Source: Bactericera cockerelli (lineage: Eukaryota > Arthropoda > Insecta > Hemiptera > Triozidae). Taken from it: a stretch of DNA of 64,000 bases. Below the pieces are notes generated by a model, which was not told the origin of the DNA, did no database searches, and saw nothing but the letters and a program-made list of their open reading frames with translations. Position numbers and translations under genes: made by a program. Below are positions 31,319 to 42,966 of the stretch, piece by piece (positions within the stretch are counted from its first letter, which is position 1; every line of letters starts with the position of its first letter). The stretch lies in NCBI GenBank assembly GCA_024516035.1, contig CM044961.1, positions 5,383,022-5,447,021 of the forward strand, read 5' to 3'.

Positions 31319-32310
31319 TTAATACACAACATAATATTATGTTCATCAATCCAATGGTATATATTTTGTAGTGGGTAGTTCAATACCTACGTTATGATAT
31401 TAATAATGTTTTTGGAAAATTATAATTAAAAAAAACCATATATGTATTTGTACTTCTATAAAATGGGAGGTGTTTATTCAAGAAGGCCCTAGGTGACATA
31501 AACGACATTTTGAGATAATCGAGTTTAAAAATTTAAATGATTATGTTATCAGTCCTAATGTTCAAGTTTTTTTTAAATACATAGGAGTATGTTCACACGG
31601 AATTGTTCACGAAATATACTTATTAAAATCAGTATCAGTATACAAGATTTACAATTGAAAGATTAATGCGTGGTACGCGTTACTCAGTTTTGGAAAAATG
31701 TCATCTAGGGCCTTATTGATTCAACCCCTATATTTTCATACATGGCAAAAAACCATTATTCTTTATTATATATGTTCTTGTAAATCTTGAACTAAACTTA
31801 ATACCTTATTTTACAGATCAAGTGTGTAACATTGTATTGTAGATTTTGTGCCTAATTTTATATTTATTTCAGCTAAATGTCATTTTCATTCACTTATATC
31901 TATAAATATACGCCATTTCGTTGCAACACTGACGTGACATAATAACTTATCCGTTGTTAAATACGCCTATTGCTTAATCTTGTATCTTTTAATTTCACAT
32001 TATTTTATCATCAATACTGGATTTCCAATTTAAAAAAAAATATTCCTGCCTTCGTAGAAACAGTTGAAATTATTTTTCAAAGAAAACAAAAAAAAAAAAA
32101 TGAAAAATTACATCAGTAAATAATGAAACAAATCTACACAATTTCGTTCCCTCAGAAAAATGATCTTTTAAGATTCAACTTTACAAACATTTTATTCCCA
32201 AAATTCCTCTCATAAAAACGTAATCCGAAAAATATTTTTATTTTTTAACAGAAAATTTATTTAAACAGAGAACTGTAACACTCAGATTTCTGTCCATCTT
32301 GTCAAAGTAA
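31319..32310. other. No gene seen; AT-rich unique DNA
   Basis: No repeats recognised and no protein-like frame. Confidence 0.4.
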
Positions 32311-32335
32311 CCCCCCCCCCCCCCCCCCCCCCCCC
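32311..32335. repeat. Poly-C run
   Basis: Twenty-five consecutive C's in very AT-rich DNA; exact length is likely unreliable in the assembly. Confidence 0.8.
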
Positions 32336-32751
32336 TCAGAAAATGTTGTCTGAGAGTCATCATGGCCCCTAAGTAATTCTGCTTTCCTTCAAATGTCAAG
32401 TGAACCCTGGGAGTGTGAGGGGGGAAAAAAACGAAATTTTAATTAAGGAAAAACATGATGTAGAATAAATTATTCAAACAAAGGAACGCAAGATAGGAAC
32501 GGCATAACACTTCTAATTTTCTCCTCTCTCAGTTGAAGATCTTTTTTTCAAATTTCTTGTTAGTGTCATCTAAGAATGAAACCTGTTCATGTTCGCTGTT
32601 TTGGCTTGAATAAGAGTGAAACTTTTGAGTTTTCAAGGCAGGATCATCCCTCTATGCATATAAAAGTCAAATCTGTGCTTGTCTGACTGGCACAAATCGG
32701 ATGTGTTGTGTTCGTTTTTGTAAAAAAAATAAACATATATTTATAGGTATA

Positions 32752-32852
32752 CAGTCGAACCTGGATATAATAGAATCCAAGGGACAAAGCAAAAATTCTA
32801 TTATAAAGAGGTTTCTATTATATCTGAGTCCATCATATACAGGACTGTATAT
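32752..32852. mobile_element. Pogo/Tigger-like MITE fragment
   Basis: CAGTCGAACCTGGATATAAT resembles the CAGTCGAACCTCGATATAAC-type ends known from pogo/Tigger elements. An inverted partner (TTCTATTATATCTGAGTCC) follows. Related pieces are at 50077-50160 and inside the array at 49446. Confidence 0.5.
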
Positions 32853-33972
32853 TATTTTGCTCCGATTTCAATCTCATTTCTCTTAAAGTTCATTCACAGT
32901 ATTAACAGAAAAGGTAAAAGGTTCATTTCACACGATTTATTTGTTTATTTTTTTCCGTGATTTTCTTTTTTCTTCACTCTATGGATATCCTTGTACAAAA
33001 AACCTTAAGATAAATAATTGCATGGATGTTTGTCACTGATAAATCTCTTTTTTTTCCATCAGTTCTATTCATATTATATTAAATATCATTCGATGAGAAA
33101 TAGTATTTTTCTTAATGATTTTTTTAGAACAAGTTTGGACAAATTTTTTGTGTTGAATAAGTTGTGCTTAAGACCCAAAAATCTCTGTAGGGAGCTATCT
33201 TTGAGTACACTTCCTGACACATAGCTTTTTTTCTATTCGATTTTTTTGTGGAATTAGAAGAATTAAAGTGAATTAAATTGATGGATTATTTACTATTCTA
33301 TCAATGAATATCATTTGCTATTTGGGTATCTATTTTTGCAATTTGTGACCCCATTTCTTGGTTCATTTTCAGTATAAGTTATACTGAAAATCAATACTGT
33401 ATAACATAGAACATTACTGAATCCAAATACAGTACACTCATCCATGCTTCGCAAAATTTCATTTTTCAGTAGATTTTGAAACTTTTCTATTATAATTAAA
33501 CACGCAAAATTCTTAAATTACAATTTACTGTTCTATGAATTTCTTTTATACATTGTAGTACTTTAAGTTAACTTAGATTTTCTTTAGAATGTACATCCTA
33601 CGATATATTTTTTATTGAAAAAAATTTGTTTGAAATATATTTTATTCCTAGAAGAGAAAAATATATATCGAATTAAAATTGTACATTTATCGTGTTTTTA
33701 TTTATCTCAAGGACATTGCAATATTTTTTTTATTATGTAATAAATAAATAAACATGGGTTAGGTATACCTGTCGATTCGTTTTAAAAACTAAATAAAAAA
33801 CAAACAAACACAAATAGCACGTTAGGTATATTTTATTTTAAAATGCAAAAATGGTTTCAGCTCATAGAACAGGCATATGGTCGTTGAGGCCGCAGCCACG
33901 GAAAAGTAAAGTAAGTATCGAATCAAAAACCTCGGCCGAGATGTAAGGAACACCTTATACAAAGAAAGATTT
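32853..33972. other. No gene seen; AT-rich, poly(A) signals near 33740
   Basis: Unique AT-rich DNA. 33738-33755 has overlapping AATAAA signals (TAATAAATAAATAAAC). No coding frame. Confidence 0.4.
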
Positions 33973-34116
33973 GTTGTTGTTGTTGTAGCCAGCTGTGCTA
34001 CAACTGGAGGCGGCAGTGATGGTCTCCAGTCAACTTTATTTCAAAGTTGGCTCGTCCTGAACAACATATTTCTATGTGCGATCAACCATCATAAGGAGTC
34101 ATGATGGTTGACTCAT
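33973..34116 (-). repeat. Short dispersed repeat (GAGCCAACTTTT family)
   Basis: Inverted copy: GTTGTTGTAGCCAGCTGTGC, GTCTCCAGTCAACTTT, AAAGTTGGCTCGTCCTGAAC and GCGATCAACCATC. Confidence 0.65.
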
Positions 34117-34134
34117 ATTAACAGGATGATCATA

Positions 34135-34290
34135 ATAATAATAATATCGCCTTATTTATACTGCCCGATTAGGACTTTTGAGTCCCACTATTCCAGCAGT
34201 AAGCCCAAGACGTATTATTATGTGGTCAATATCTGAAATGGGAGAATTACATGTCATGTCACAGCTGGGTTTCGAATCCGCAACCTCTGA
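34135..34290 (-). mobile_element. S2 SINE, head truncated
   Basis: Tail and body (TATCGCCTTATTTATACTGC, CCAGCAGTAAGCCCAAGACG, ACATGTCATGTCACAGCTGG) with the first ~45 bp of the tRNA head missing. Confidence 0.75.
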
Positions 34291-34432
34291 ATAGAAAAAA
34301 TCTCAAATTGAATACATAGGCCCTTTTGCAAAGTCAGACTTAATGGTCTCACACATATTAATTGACCGATTAAGCTGCTACTCGAGCGTTAAAATGTTGA
34401 TTTTCATTGTATACCTAGTTCTTTTTGGGGGT

Positions 34433-34830
34433 CTATAAACAGGGAGTAGACCAGCAGTCTGGCTGGGGGGACTATAAACAGGGAGTTGACCTGCAGTCTG
34501 GCTGGGGGACTATACACAGAGAGTAGACCAGCAGTCTGGCTGGGGGACTATAAACAGGGAGTAGACCAGCATTGGCTTGGTTCTGGGGGCCCTTGTCAAT
34601 TATTAGCCTCCTTGTAAAGACAGTGGTAGAAGTGATGAGTCATTCCTCCACTGTCTGGCTACCATCGTTCACGATGACGCCACCCTATGATGATGATATC
34701 TAACATCAAGCTACCTGCAGGAGTCTATGTCGGCGGTGAAAATCTCGAGATATAGTGTAATTCTATGTCCGCCGTGGAATAGTGACTATGCAATGTGCAA
34801 CACTCAGCACGTCTAAATACTTGATTTGTT
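34433..34830 (-). repeat. Dispersed element with 38-bp minisatellite, 4 units
   Basis: Four 38-bp units (GACTATAAACAGGGAGTAGA, - strand orientation) at 34433-34585, then the constant part (AAGACAGTGGTAGAAGTG, CACGATGACGCCACCC, GATATCTAACATCAAGCTA, ATGCAATGTGCAACACTCAG). The same element lies in direct orientation at 38632-39228 with 9 units, forming a large inverted repeat ~3.8 kb apart. Confidence 0.8.
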
Positions 34831-35096
34831 TTTTCAAACAGAAAATTTCCCTCGCCATACAGAGGGGTAATGCGGCGAGCGTATTGGGCTCTTTGCCATC
34901 TAATATCAATATGGATGAGGTGTTTTACCTGTAATAAAATAATAATAAAAAAAAAAAGTTTAATAGTGCGGTGGTATGGAAAAAAAAATACTTGATAATT
35001 ATAATTTTGACACTTTTCGGGGTAGACAGGTACTTGTTTTGAATAGTAGGTAATTAATAATAATGATTCCGGGTTCGAGCATTAGTAGGCGGCCAC

Positions 35097-35266
35097 AACG
35101 AGGACCCTGGCCTATACTCTCGACCCCAGACCCTGATGGTACCTACAGCTTGATGTAGACGATTTTCGAGACTCCGTTGAATGTAAGCGGACACAACGAA
35201 GTCCCGAGAATTGTCTATATCAAGCTGTAGGTACCAGGGTCGAGAGTATAGGCCAGGGTCCTCGTT
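35097..35266. repeat. 170-bp hairpin
   Basis: AACGAGGACCCTGGCCTATA (35097) pairs with TATAGGCCAGGGTCCTCGTT (ending 35266). CTCTCGACCC and TACCTACAGCTTGAT continue the pairing, with ~70-bp arms around a ~25-bp centre near 35180. The 91-codon frame covering it is incidental. Confidence 0.8.
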
Positions 35267-35277
35267 TTGACAGCTTA

Positions 35278-35464
35278 CTAGGCACAAATACCTATCTCTC
35301 GGTGGTGGGAGGATTATATGGACACCCACATCAAATGTCTAGGCACAGATACCTATCTCACGGTGATGGGAAGATTACATGGACGCCCAGATCCAATGTC
35401 TAGGCACAGATACTTATCTCTCGGTGGTGGGAAGATTATATGGACGCCCAGATCCAATATCTAG
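35278..35464. repeat. 61-bp tandem repeat, 3 copies
   Basis: CTAGGCACAGATACCTATCT and GGACGCCCAGATCCAAT recur at 61-bp steps starting 35278, 35339 and 35400. It begins where the hairpin ends. Confidence 0.8.
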
Positions 35465-35910
35465 GCTCCAGCCATGTACATGTACAAGCCAGGCACACGC
35501 CGGAATGGCTGGAGCTCGAATTTCTAAACTTTCATCGTTAAAATTTTAAATGTAGGGATGTAAAAATAAGCTGAGTCCAAATAATCCAAGAGATGAAATA
35601 AATTGAGATTGACACGGGTGTTTCATAGAGAAACAGGACTGTTTAGAATATAAAAAGGCAATACTCGTACACCCAGTTTGCGAGAGAAAAAAAACAATAA
35701 TTATAACAATAAATCTTTTTGAATGTACTTATGTGTACTGTCCAAATGGAAGTTTTTTTCAGAAGAAGCCTATAAAAGGAAAATTATATTATTTGCGAAG
35801 TTCCTATTTTTTTTATAATACCTATCTTCAAATGTAATTTTTTTGTATAACTATCCTTTTCCACCTTCAATTCTTTTCCAAATTGAAAGATACTTCCCTT
35901 TTAATTCATC
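35465..35910. other. No gene seen; AT-rich
   Basis: 35466-35515 has a short inverted repeat (CTCCAGCCAT / ATGGCTGGAG) with CATGTACATGTAC between. Nothing else. Confidence 0.45.
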
Positions 35911-35936
35911 CTCTATCTCTCTCTCTCTCACCTTCT

Positions 35937-35967
<31 letters not shown>

Positions 35968-36002
35968 ACCTTCTCCCTCCCTCTCTCTCTCTCTCACCTT
36001 CT

Positions 36003-36033
<31 letters not shown>

Positions 36034-36232
36034 ACCTTCTCCCTCCCTCTCTCTCTCTCTCACCTTCTCCCTCCCTCTCTCTCTCTTCTCACCTTCTCCC
36101 TCCCTCTCTCTCTCTCCCACCTTCTCCCTCCCTCTCTCTCTCTCTCACCTTCTCCCTCCCTCTCTCTCTCTCCCACCTTCTCCCTCCCTCTCTCTCTCTC
36201 TCACTTCTCCCTCCCTCTCTCTCTCTCCCTAT
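35911..36232. repeat. CT-rich tandem repeat (CACCTTCTCCCTCCCTCTCT)
   Basis: About ten units of CACCTTCTCCCTCCC plus a variable (CT)n, giving steps of about 24-36 bp. Ser/Leu/Pro-rich open frames on both strands are artefacts. Confidence 0.85.
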
Positions 36233-36601
36233 CTATTCTGTGTGTTCGGCCTCTCTCTATGTCTTTTCTCCTCTCTTCAATTCCGGATGAGCGAGTTTAA
36301 TACACTCTAATGGTTTCCCGGGCGTCTTAAAGCCCCTTCAAAATCAAGTTGTGACGCCTTCAGAAATGCAACAACTTCCCGTCACAGTGTCCCAGGGTCG
36401 CCAACTCTCAATCGATAGCGCATTACTCGTCAGATTTCGACTGCTATCTTCTGAGTACACTGTTATTGCAATCTACAGAAGACGGTTATCGTTTTATCTT
36501 TATATTTCTTTTTTTATCTCTTATAAAGTTTCTTCTCTCTCTCTTTCACTTCTTATTACCATCTCTCTCTGTCTTTTTTCTCTCATTATCTTTATCTCTC
36601 C

Positions 36602-36778
36602 GTGCACTGGTAGTCAAGTGGTTAACCCGCTAGTCTGGTAATCCAAATAGCGTAGGGATCCGTTGGTTCGAATCGCACCCAGTGCATGGATTTTTCGAGT
36701 TTGTGACCACATAATAATAAGACTTAGAGGGTTAGGTGGTAGGAAATACATTGAGCATTAACCTCGCCTAGTTTTTTC
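36602..36778 (+). mobile_element. S3 SINE inside CT-rich DNA
   Basis: GTGCACTGGTAGTCAAGTGG, GATCCGTTGGTTCGAATCGC, GAGTTTGTGACCACATAATA and TAACCTCGCCTAG. It splits a CT-rich tract (36530-36600 and 36779-37075). Confidence 0.8.
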
Positions 36779-37075
36779 TCTCTTTTCTCTATCTCTCTAT
36801 CCCTCTATATCTCTTTTCTTTCTTTTCTTTTCATCTCTCTCTGTCTCACTCCCTCTTATTTTCTTCTTTCTCACTCCCTTTTTTTCTCACCTCTCTTTCT
36901 CTCACCATTTTTCTTTATCTCTTTTTTCTATTTCTATCTTTCTCCCACATTTCTTCCTTTCATTCAACTTATACTCTCTCTTCATCCTTTTCTTTTTCTC
37001 TCCCTTTCTCTTTTTTCTCTCTTCTTCTCTCTCTCTCTCTCTCTTTCTTCCTCGTCATTTTCTATCTAAATGATT
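36779..37075. repeat. CT-rich low-complexity tract
   Basis: Simple CTCTCT/TTTCTC runs with no longer period, continuing the tract left of the S3 SINE. Confidence 0.75.
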
Positions 37076-37346
37076 TTCGTCTCAACTCCTTCAATCTGAA
37101 CATTTTCTCACTAAATGACAGAAGAAAACATCATTACCTCCTATCTCCTACCCCATTTTATATCTTCCCTCCATTTTGACTCGACATATTCAAGTGACAT
37201 GATCAGTAGAGTTTTGTTATCAGTATATAATTATGGTGTAGCTAGAAGTCTAGAATTTTCAACATCGAAGATAGAATGTTAAGAAAATAAATTTAGTTGT
37301 CAATTACAGTCGTGTCACTTACCAAAATACCTGTACATTTTTTTAA

Positions 37347-37508
37347 GTTATCATATTTGTGTTAATTAGTTTTATCTTAATTACTTTCGTGATGTCACAA
37401 CTACTCAGACTAGCTTAACTAAATCTTTGCTGAACTTAAAAGATTTTTGAACCACCGACCTCTAGGTTCCAAGTCCGTCACCTTATCGATCAAGCTATTG
37501 ACGTCGGT
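37347..37508 (-). mobile_element. S1 SINE
   Basis: Tail GTTATCATATTTGTGTTAAT with a ~15-bp internal duplication (TTAATTAG...TTAATTAC), body GTGATGTCACAACTACTCAG, head AACCACCGACCTCTAGGTTC. Confidence 0.75.
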
Positions 37509-37530
37509 ACAATTTAATGTATTTATTTGT

Positions 37531-37762
37531 GTTGTTATATCACTATTTTTGAGGGTAGCACAGAAATAATGGACTTATTCTTTTCCTCGATTACCCCAAG
37601 ATCTTATTCTCACCATAGGTAATACCGCCACTGGTCGCTGCTCACATTAAAGTAGCTATTCATTTTTCCTCACGAGGTATGAATTCACCCTGAACACACA
37701 ACTACAGAGAAAAATCCTGCCCTGCTGGGGATCGAACCCAGGTCACCGTGCAAGGACCGATT
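37531..37762 (-). mobile_element. S5 tRNA-derived SINE
   Basis: Reverse copy of 41080-41373: TTTTTCCTCACGAGGTATGA, CCACTGGTCGCTGCTCAC, GATCGAACCCAGGTCACCGT. The tRNA-like box B (GGGTTCGATC) is preserved. The promoter-proximal head end is cut near 37762. Confidence 0.7.
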
Positions 37763-37841
37763 CTTGTCCATATTTCGATAAATCTATTACCGATATATCT
37801 ATAAAGCTGACGTAATAGACAACCTCGAATAGGTAGGTATA

Positions 37842-38066
37842 TGCACTGGTAGTCAAGTGGTTGACGCGCTAGTCTGGCAATCTAGGTAGTGTAGGGATCC
37901 GTTGGTTCGAATCCCACCCAGTGCATGAATTTTTCCTCATTAATTTGAGTTTGTGACCATGTCATAATAAGACTCTGAGGGTTAGGTGGTGGAAAATGCT
38001 TTGAGCATTAACCTCGCCTGGTGGTTACGTTCCACTAAAGAGTGTTATTATTATTATTATTATAGA
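37842..38066 (+). mobile_element. S3 SINE
   Basis: TGCACTGGTAGTCAAGTGGT, CCGTTGGTTCGAATCCCACC, AGCATTAACCTCGCCTGGTG, (ATT)n. Full length with one change in box A spacing. Confidence 0.85.
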
Positions 38067-38631
38067 TATTAGATAGATAATTTCCGCTCGTTGATCGACC
38101 CAGAAACATTAAAATTCATGATAATAGCAATATTATCTGGATTGTTTGCCCAGCGAAACCGCCCGTCGCCGTATGTTATGACCATGTATTCATATGCCAC
38201 GTCAAAACCAAACAACAAAAAAAAGCACCATCAGAAAACCGCAGATTTTTTTTCGAAAACCACACTATTTTGTATTTTTGCAAAAAATGCCATCGTAAAA
38301 ATGTTATTTGAGGCGGCCAGTATGTTTGATGAATAGAGCAAGATGTATTCATCAACTCACTAGATGTCCACAAAAACCACAGAAAAAAAAACAAACAAAT
38401 CTGAGCTGGTTTAGAGTTCCATAAAAAAAAATAAAATTTGTATTACCTATATTGTGTTACCTTCCACTAAAGTGACTAAAGAGTATTATTATTATCCTAA
38501 AATAGCTAAATGTATAATTTATCCTAAAAGAGCTTAATTGAGATCAAGTTAATTGGAGGGAATTCAAAGCAACTAAGTCACATGACGTGAACAGAGGGTC
38601 TGAACTATTTTTAAAAAAAAAGTACAAAATT
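38067..38631. other. No gene; contains an S3 tail fragment
   Basis: The 81-codon frame at 38091-38336 is not recognised and ends in low-complexity Lys/Phe; treated as chance. 38456-38498 (TTACCTTCCACTAAAGTGAC, AGAGTATTATTATT) is the last part of an S3 SINE. Confidence 0.45.
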
Positions 38632-39228
38632 ATATCAAGTATTTAGAAGTGCTGAGTATTGCACATTGCATAGTCACTACGTCACGGCAGACATAGAATT
38701 ACACTCTCTCGAGATTTTCACCCCCGACATGGACTCTTGCAGCTAGCTTGATGTTAGATATCATCATCATAGCGTGGCGTCATCGTGAACGATGGTAGCC
38801 AGACAGTGAAGGAATGATTCAGCACTTCTACCACTGTCTTTACGAGGAGGCTAATAATTGACAAGAGCCCCCAGAACCAAGCCAATGCTGGTCTACTCCC
38901 AATTTATAGTCACCCAGCCAGACTGCTGGTCTACTCCCTGTTTATAGTCCCCCAGCCAGACTGCTGGTCTACTCCCTGTTTGTAGTCCCCCAGCCAGACT
39001 GCTGGTCTACTCCCTGTTTATAGTCACCCAGCCAGAATGCTGGTCTACTCCCTGTTTTTAGTCCCCCAGCCATCAGACTGCTGGTCTACTCCCTGTTTAT
39101 AGTCCCCCAGCCAGACTGCTGGTCTACTCCCTGTTTATAGTCCCCCAGCCAGACTGCTGGTCTACTCTTTGTTTATAGTCCCCCAGCCATACTGCTGGTC
39201 TACTCCCTGTTTATAGTCCTCCAGCCAG
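38632..39228 (+). repeat. Dispersed element with 38-bp minisatellite, 9 units
   Basis: Constant part 38632-38885 (GCACATTGCATAGTCACTAC, TAGCTTGATGTTAGATATCA, GGCGTCATCGTGAACGATGG), then nine units of TGCTGGTCTACTCCCTGTTT plus ATAGTCCCCCAGCCAGAC. One unit carries an extra CAT. The inverted partner is at 34433-34830. Confidence 0.85.
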
Positions 39229-40436
39229 ACTTGGGTCTGAATTATCTTAAATTTTATAAAGTTATAAAATTCGGCCCTTATTCTTTGACGAATTACTCGC
39301 TAATCTCACTGTCGACCTGGCTTCCATTAAGATTGATTACGAGAGACAATAGAAAGCCAATGGCAGCGAAGGACTTCACGGAGTGAGTTATGATAAATAG
39401 GTAGAAAAACTCAGCTGTCAGTAGGTATTGCTCCCTCCTCCATTTTTTGTAGCATGAGCAGCTAACCTAGTGAACTTTTCAGCTTAAAAGTTCAACTCAG
39501 AATGAAACAAGTAAGGGTTTCTCTAGCAAAGTTTTAGTGCCGGAAAATTCCGCCAGATGCCGTTCGTCGTAATTCATGCGACATACATGAGTACAACCTA
39601 TAGGTAAGTCGAAAAATGTTCGCGCAAAATAACCATATCAAACATGAAAAAAAAAATACGTTTTTTTTATACTACGGCAAAAAAATAAATACTCGACAAC
39701 TCGGTGCAACGTGAAATACGTAAATTATTTTTCGCGGAAAAAATAAACTTTTTTTTTTGTAAATCGAAAAGTTCGCTGAGAAAATTTGTTCGGGTCGAGA
39801 ATATGCTTGCGGGATTATTGTGAATTTTTTTGGTGATTTCTGTGTTTTTTATAGGATTAGAAAAAAATAATCGTGAGTCTAAAGCTTTCACGTGATTATT
39901 CATATTCAGTATAAGTGCCAGGAAACATTTTTTTATTGTCTTTTTTTTTTCTTTTATTTTGAATATAAAATTCTACTGTTGAATTTTGAATTTAAAAATC
40001 AGGTCTTTCATAATATTGTGTCCCCAGTGCTTTAGTGTGTAATTTTTTATAGTGATCTTGTACAGTGCATTTTCCTATGGATTACAGAAGGAGCTGATAT
40101 TTACAGGTAATTTTAGATCTTGGAAAAATAACTGGAGCTTTTTTTTGTTTAGTTTTTTTTTTGTACAAAAATTGCACTGTGGCAAATTGTTATTAAACCT
40201 AAACTTTCAGAAATTTGAACCTGTCTAAGTTGGAACTACTTAACTCTATATTCCAGAAATTTAGATTAAAAGGTAGAAGATTTAAAAAAAAAACAAAAAA
40301 AAAATTGATAGCCCTAAATTCTATTACATAATTTGAAAATCTTTCAGTGGATATTAAACTAAATACGGTGGTCATATAGTTTAAATAAATGATGTTAAAC
40401 TAATGCTTACTCGTATGTGGAATATGACCTCAAGAG
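39229..40436. other. No gene seen; AT-rich with a MITE remnant
   Basis: 39232-39280 (GGGTCTGAATTATC ... AAAATTCGGCCC) looks like both ends of the Harbinger-like MITE with its middle lost. The rest is AT-rich without repeats. The 78-codon - strand frame (39667-39903) is low complexity. Confidence 0.45.
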
Positions 40437-40733
40437 TCATAATAATAATAACTTTGAGCATTAACCACCAGGTGAGGTTAATGCTCAAAACATTTTCTGT
40501 AATTTTGTAAATATTTGGCATCTTTATTTATTAAATAATACATAGACAGCATACAATTAGACACATAGAAATATAGACAGTATGGGTTCTACCACCTAAA
40601 CCTCAGAGTCTTATTATTATGTGGTCACAAACTCAAATTATGAGGAAAAATTAATGCACTGGGTGGGATTCGAATCAACGGATCCCTACGCTACTTGGAT
40701 TACCAGACTAGCGCGTTAACCACTTGACTACCT
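40437..40733 (-). mobile_element. S3 SINE interrupted by ~85 bp
   Basis: The tail (TTGAGCATTAACCACCAGG, then a duplicated AATGCTCAAA) is separated by AT-rich DNA (40497-40583) from body and head (TTCTACCACCTAAACCTCAG, GGGTGGGATTCGAATCAACG, GTTAACCACTTGACTACC). After the head a second partial head (ACGAGACTAGTGCGTTAACC, 40739-40768) is repeated. Confidence 0.7.
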
Positions 40734-40768
40734 GGATTACGAGACTAGTGCGTTAACCACATGACTAA

Positions 40769-41079
40769 CATTGAACAGTTACAGTCTACTAGCTTACAGA
40801 CCTCTCAACCACCTATGAACAAACACATTATTTCCAAAATAATATTAAACTTGGTGATTATGGCACCTCCACTATTTTCAGTGGATGTGCAATTTGTACA
40901 ATGTACAATGTACATTCTACCCAGAATATCTAGATCTGTAAATGAATAGAAAATCTACCCGCAATCTTATGTCAAATTATTATATTCGTGCCAGAGCTGT
41001 TATAGCGTGCAAAATGTAGCACCAATATATTTATTTGCAGAATTACACAGATACGAAGATAATAATACCTAATTTAGTA
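40769..41079. other. No gene seen
   Basis: AT-rich spacer with no recognised repeat. Confidence 0.4.
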
Positions 41080-41373
41080 GTCACTGTGGCAGAGCGAGTT
41101 AGCGCGCTAGGCATTGCACACATGGTGACCTGGGTTCGATTCCCAGCGGGGGAGGATTTTTTCTGCTCTGTACTTGGATGTTCGGGGTCCACTCATACCT
41201 CGTGAGGAGAAATGAGTAGCTGCTTTAATGTGAAGTAGCGACCAGTGGCAGAATCTTAGGCAAAAAAAATAATACAAGACATTGTAAATTAAAGTGGTAA
41301 AGTCCTATGATTCTGCGCTACCCACTAAAATTGTGACATAATAACACAAAGAAAAAGCATTATTATTATTATT
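41080..41373 (+). mobile_element. S5 tRNA-derived SINE, full copy
   Basis: GTGGCAGAGCGAGTTAGCGC box A region, GGTGACCTGGGTTCGATTCC box B region, body ATACCTCGTGAGGAGAAATG, AGTAGCGACCAGTGGCAGAA, TTCTGCGCTACCCACTAAAA, (ATT)n end. The same CTACCCACTAAAA phrase occurs in the R1-like 3' UTR near 54848; this may be chance or tail sharing. Confidence 0.75.
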
Positions 41374-41618
41374 AATAATATAATACCTAATTTATCAATA
41401 ACATTATTATTGCAAAATATTCTACATTCAACATGGCAATGTTTCAAGAGCGGTGTGTCACCTCTTTGTCTTTGTCATTAGTTTTTATATTCTCGGTTGA
41501 TTTAATTTGAATTCTGAATAATGAAATTATTGCATACAGAAATAACTTAATCATTGATTAAGATATTTTAGCACCCAGCTAACTTGCCTAATAGGGAGAA
41601 GATAAATTATATCTGGTA

Positions 41619-41838
41619 GTGCACTGGTAGTCAAGTGGTTAACGCGCTAGTCTGGTAATCCAGGTAGCGTAGGGATCCGTTGGTTCGAATCCCACCCAGT
41701 GCACGAAATTTTCCTCATTAATTTGAGTTTGTGACCACATAATAATAAGACTCTGAGGGTTCGGTGGTAGAAAATGCTTTGAGCATTATCCTCGCCTGGT
41801 GGTTACCTTCCACTAAAGAGTATTATTATTATTATATC
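41619..41838 (+). mobile_element. S3 SINE, best-preserved copy
   Basis: GTGCACTGGTAGTCAAGTGG, GTTAACGCGCTAGTCTGGTA, GTTCGAATCCCACCCAGTGC, body and (ATT)n tail all intact. Usable as the reference for S3 in this window. Confidence 0.85.
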
Positions 41839-41935
41839 TACTAATTTCTCATTCCAAGAAGTGCTGAGAGCTAATCCTTTTGGAAATTCTTACGGATGGA
41901 TTCCTTCTCTAACGGCAACACTGTTAAGGGCGCCG

Positions 41936-42074
41936 ATGATTTTGATCGATGAGGCGGCGGACTTGTAACCTGGATGTCGGTGGTTCAAGTCCCGTTTTCA
42001 GCGTAGATTTGATAAATCAAGCTTGAGTAGTTGTGATATCACGAAAGTGATTAACACAAATATGATAACTTTCT
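41936..42074 (+). mobile_element. S1 SINE
   Basis: Head TTTTGATCGATGAGGCGGCG (box A damaged), box B GGTGGTTCAAGTCCCG, body GTAGTTGTGATATCACGAAA and TTAACACAAATATGATAACT. Confidence 0.8.
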
Positions 42075-42169
42075 AAATAAATAAGTGATTATTTAATTTG
42101 TTAATATGTTGGCATACTGGGAGTACATATTTGCATCTTGCGCTGACAATCTAAATAAAGCACTACTTA

Positions 42170-42410
42170 GGTCCGAATTATGATACAGGATTAGTTAATC
42201 TTAGTGGAAACTATCCCTTAACTTTCACCGTGACAACAACTGTAGAGGTCATATCTAAGTCGGGCTTTGTAGCTGTATATTACTTCTGTGGCGTTACGGG
42301 GCTGTGGCCAGCTTTGATGGCGCAGAAACTTGCTTTAAAATACCTAACGGTCAACTGATAAAATCTAAGGGTCGGCTTAGATTTTCTAATCCTGTTTCAT
42401 AATAGGGCCC
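42170..42410. mobile_element. Harbinger-like MITE, long form
   Basis: GGTCCGAATTATGATACAGG to CCTGTTTCATAATAGGGCCC. The inner section (ACAACAACTGTAGAGGTCAT, TGTGGCGTTACGGGGCTGTG) matches, inverted, the one at 29304-29498. TTA stands at the left edge and TCA at the right. Confidence 0.7.
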
Positions 42411-42966
42411 TCATACTTGTGACCAACACAGTACACATTTTTGTTAGATCAATTATTATTTTAATTTTTTATTTATTTATTTAATAACAAGATTATATAA
42501 TTATACAAAGGTATTTTTCCTAAGCTAAAGCTTCTAAGAAGACACACCTTGTATTCTATAACTCTTATATCTATAGAATCTACGGTAATATTGTATATAT
42601 CACAAGCTATGTAGGTAAGATAGCTATTTTATTTTATTTTTTTATCAAAGTCAGAAGCTGTATGGAGCCCCGGGCTAAAGTTAATTGAATTTGTGCAGAC
42701 GTTTGTGGTTCACTGGACATTTCAGAGCTTTTCCTCTCTGGACGGCAAAACTTCGGGCGTCTTTCGACCGCAGCATTTTCTTATGAATTATTCCTCAAGA
42801 AGCTGGGATCTTTTTCTGAGTAAACTAGATAATTTAATATCTTTCCAGGAAATGAAGTAATAATAATAATAACTCTCTTTAAGGGAAGGTAACCACCAGG
42901 GAAATATGCAGGTTGCCCAGATCCGATGCCTCGGCTCGATGGCCATTTGGCCAATGATTAGATTTA
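42411..42966. other. No gene seen
   Basis: AT-rich to 42650, then mixed composition. No repeat recognised apart from (AAT)n near 42860. Confidence 0.4.

Noticed and set aside
35843..36310. Ser/Leu/Pro-rich frames of 89-155 codons in the CT tract
   Set aside because: Simple-sequence translation, open on both strands at once.
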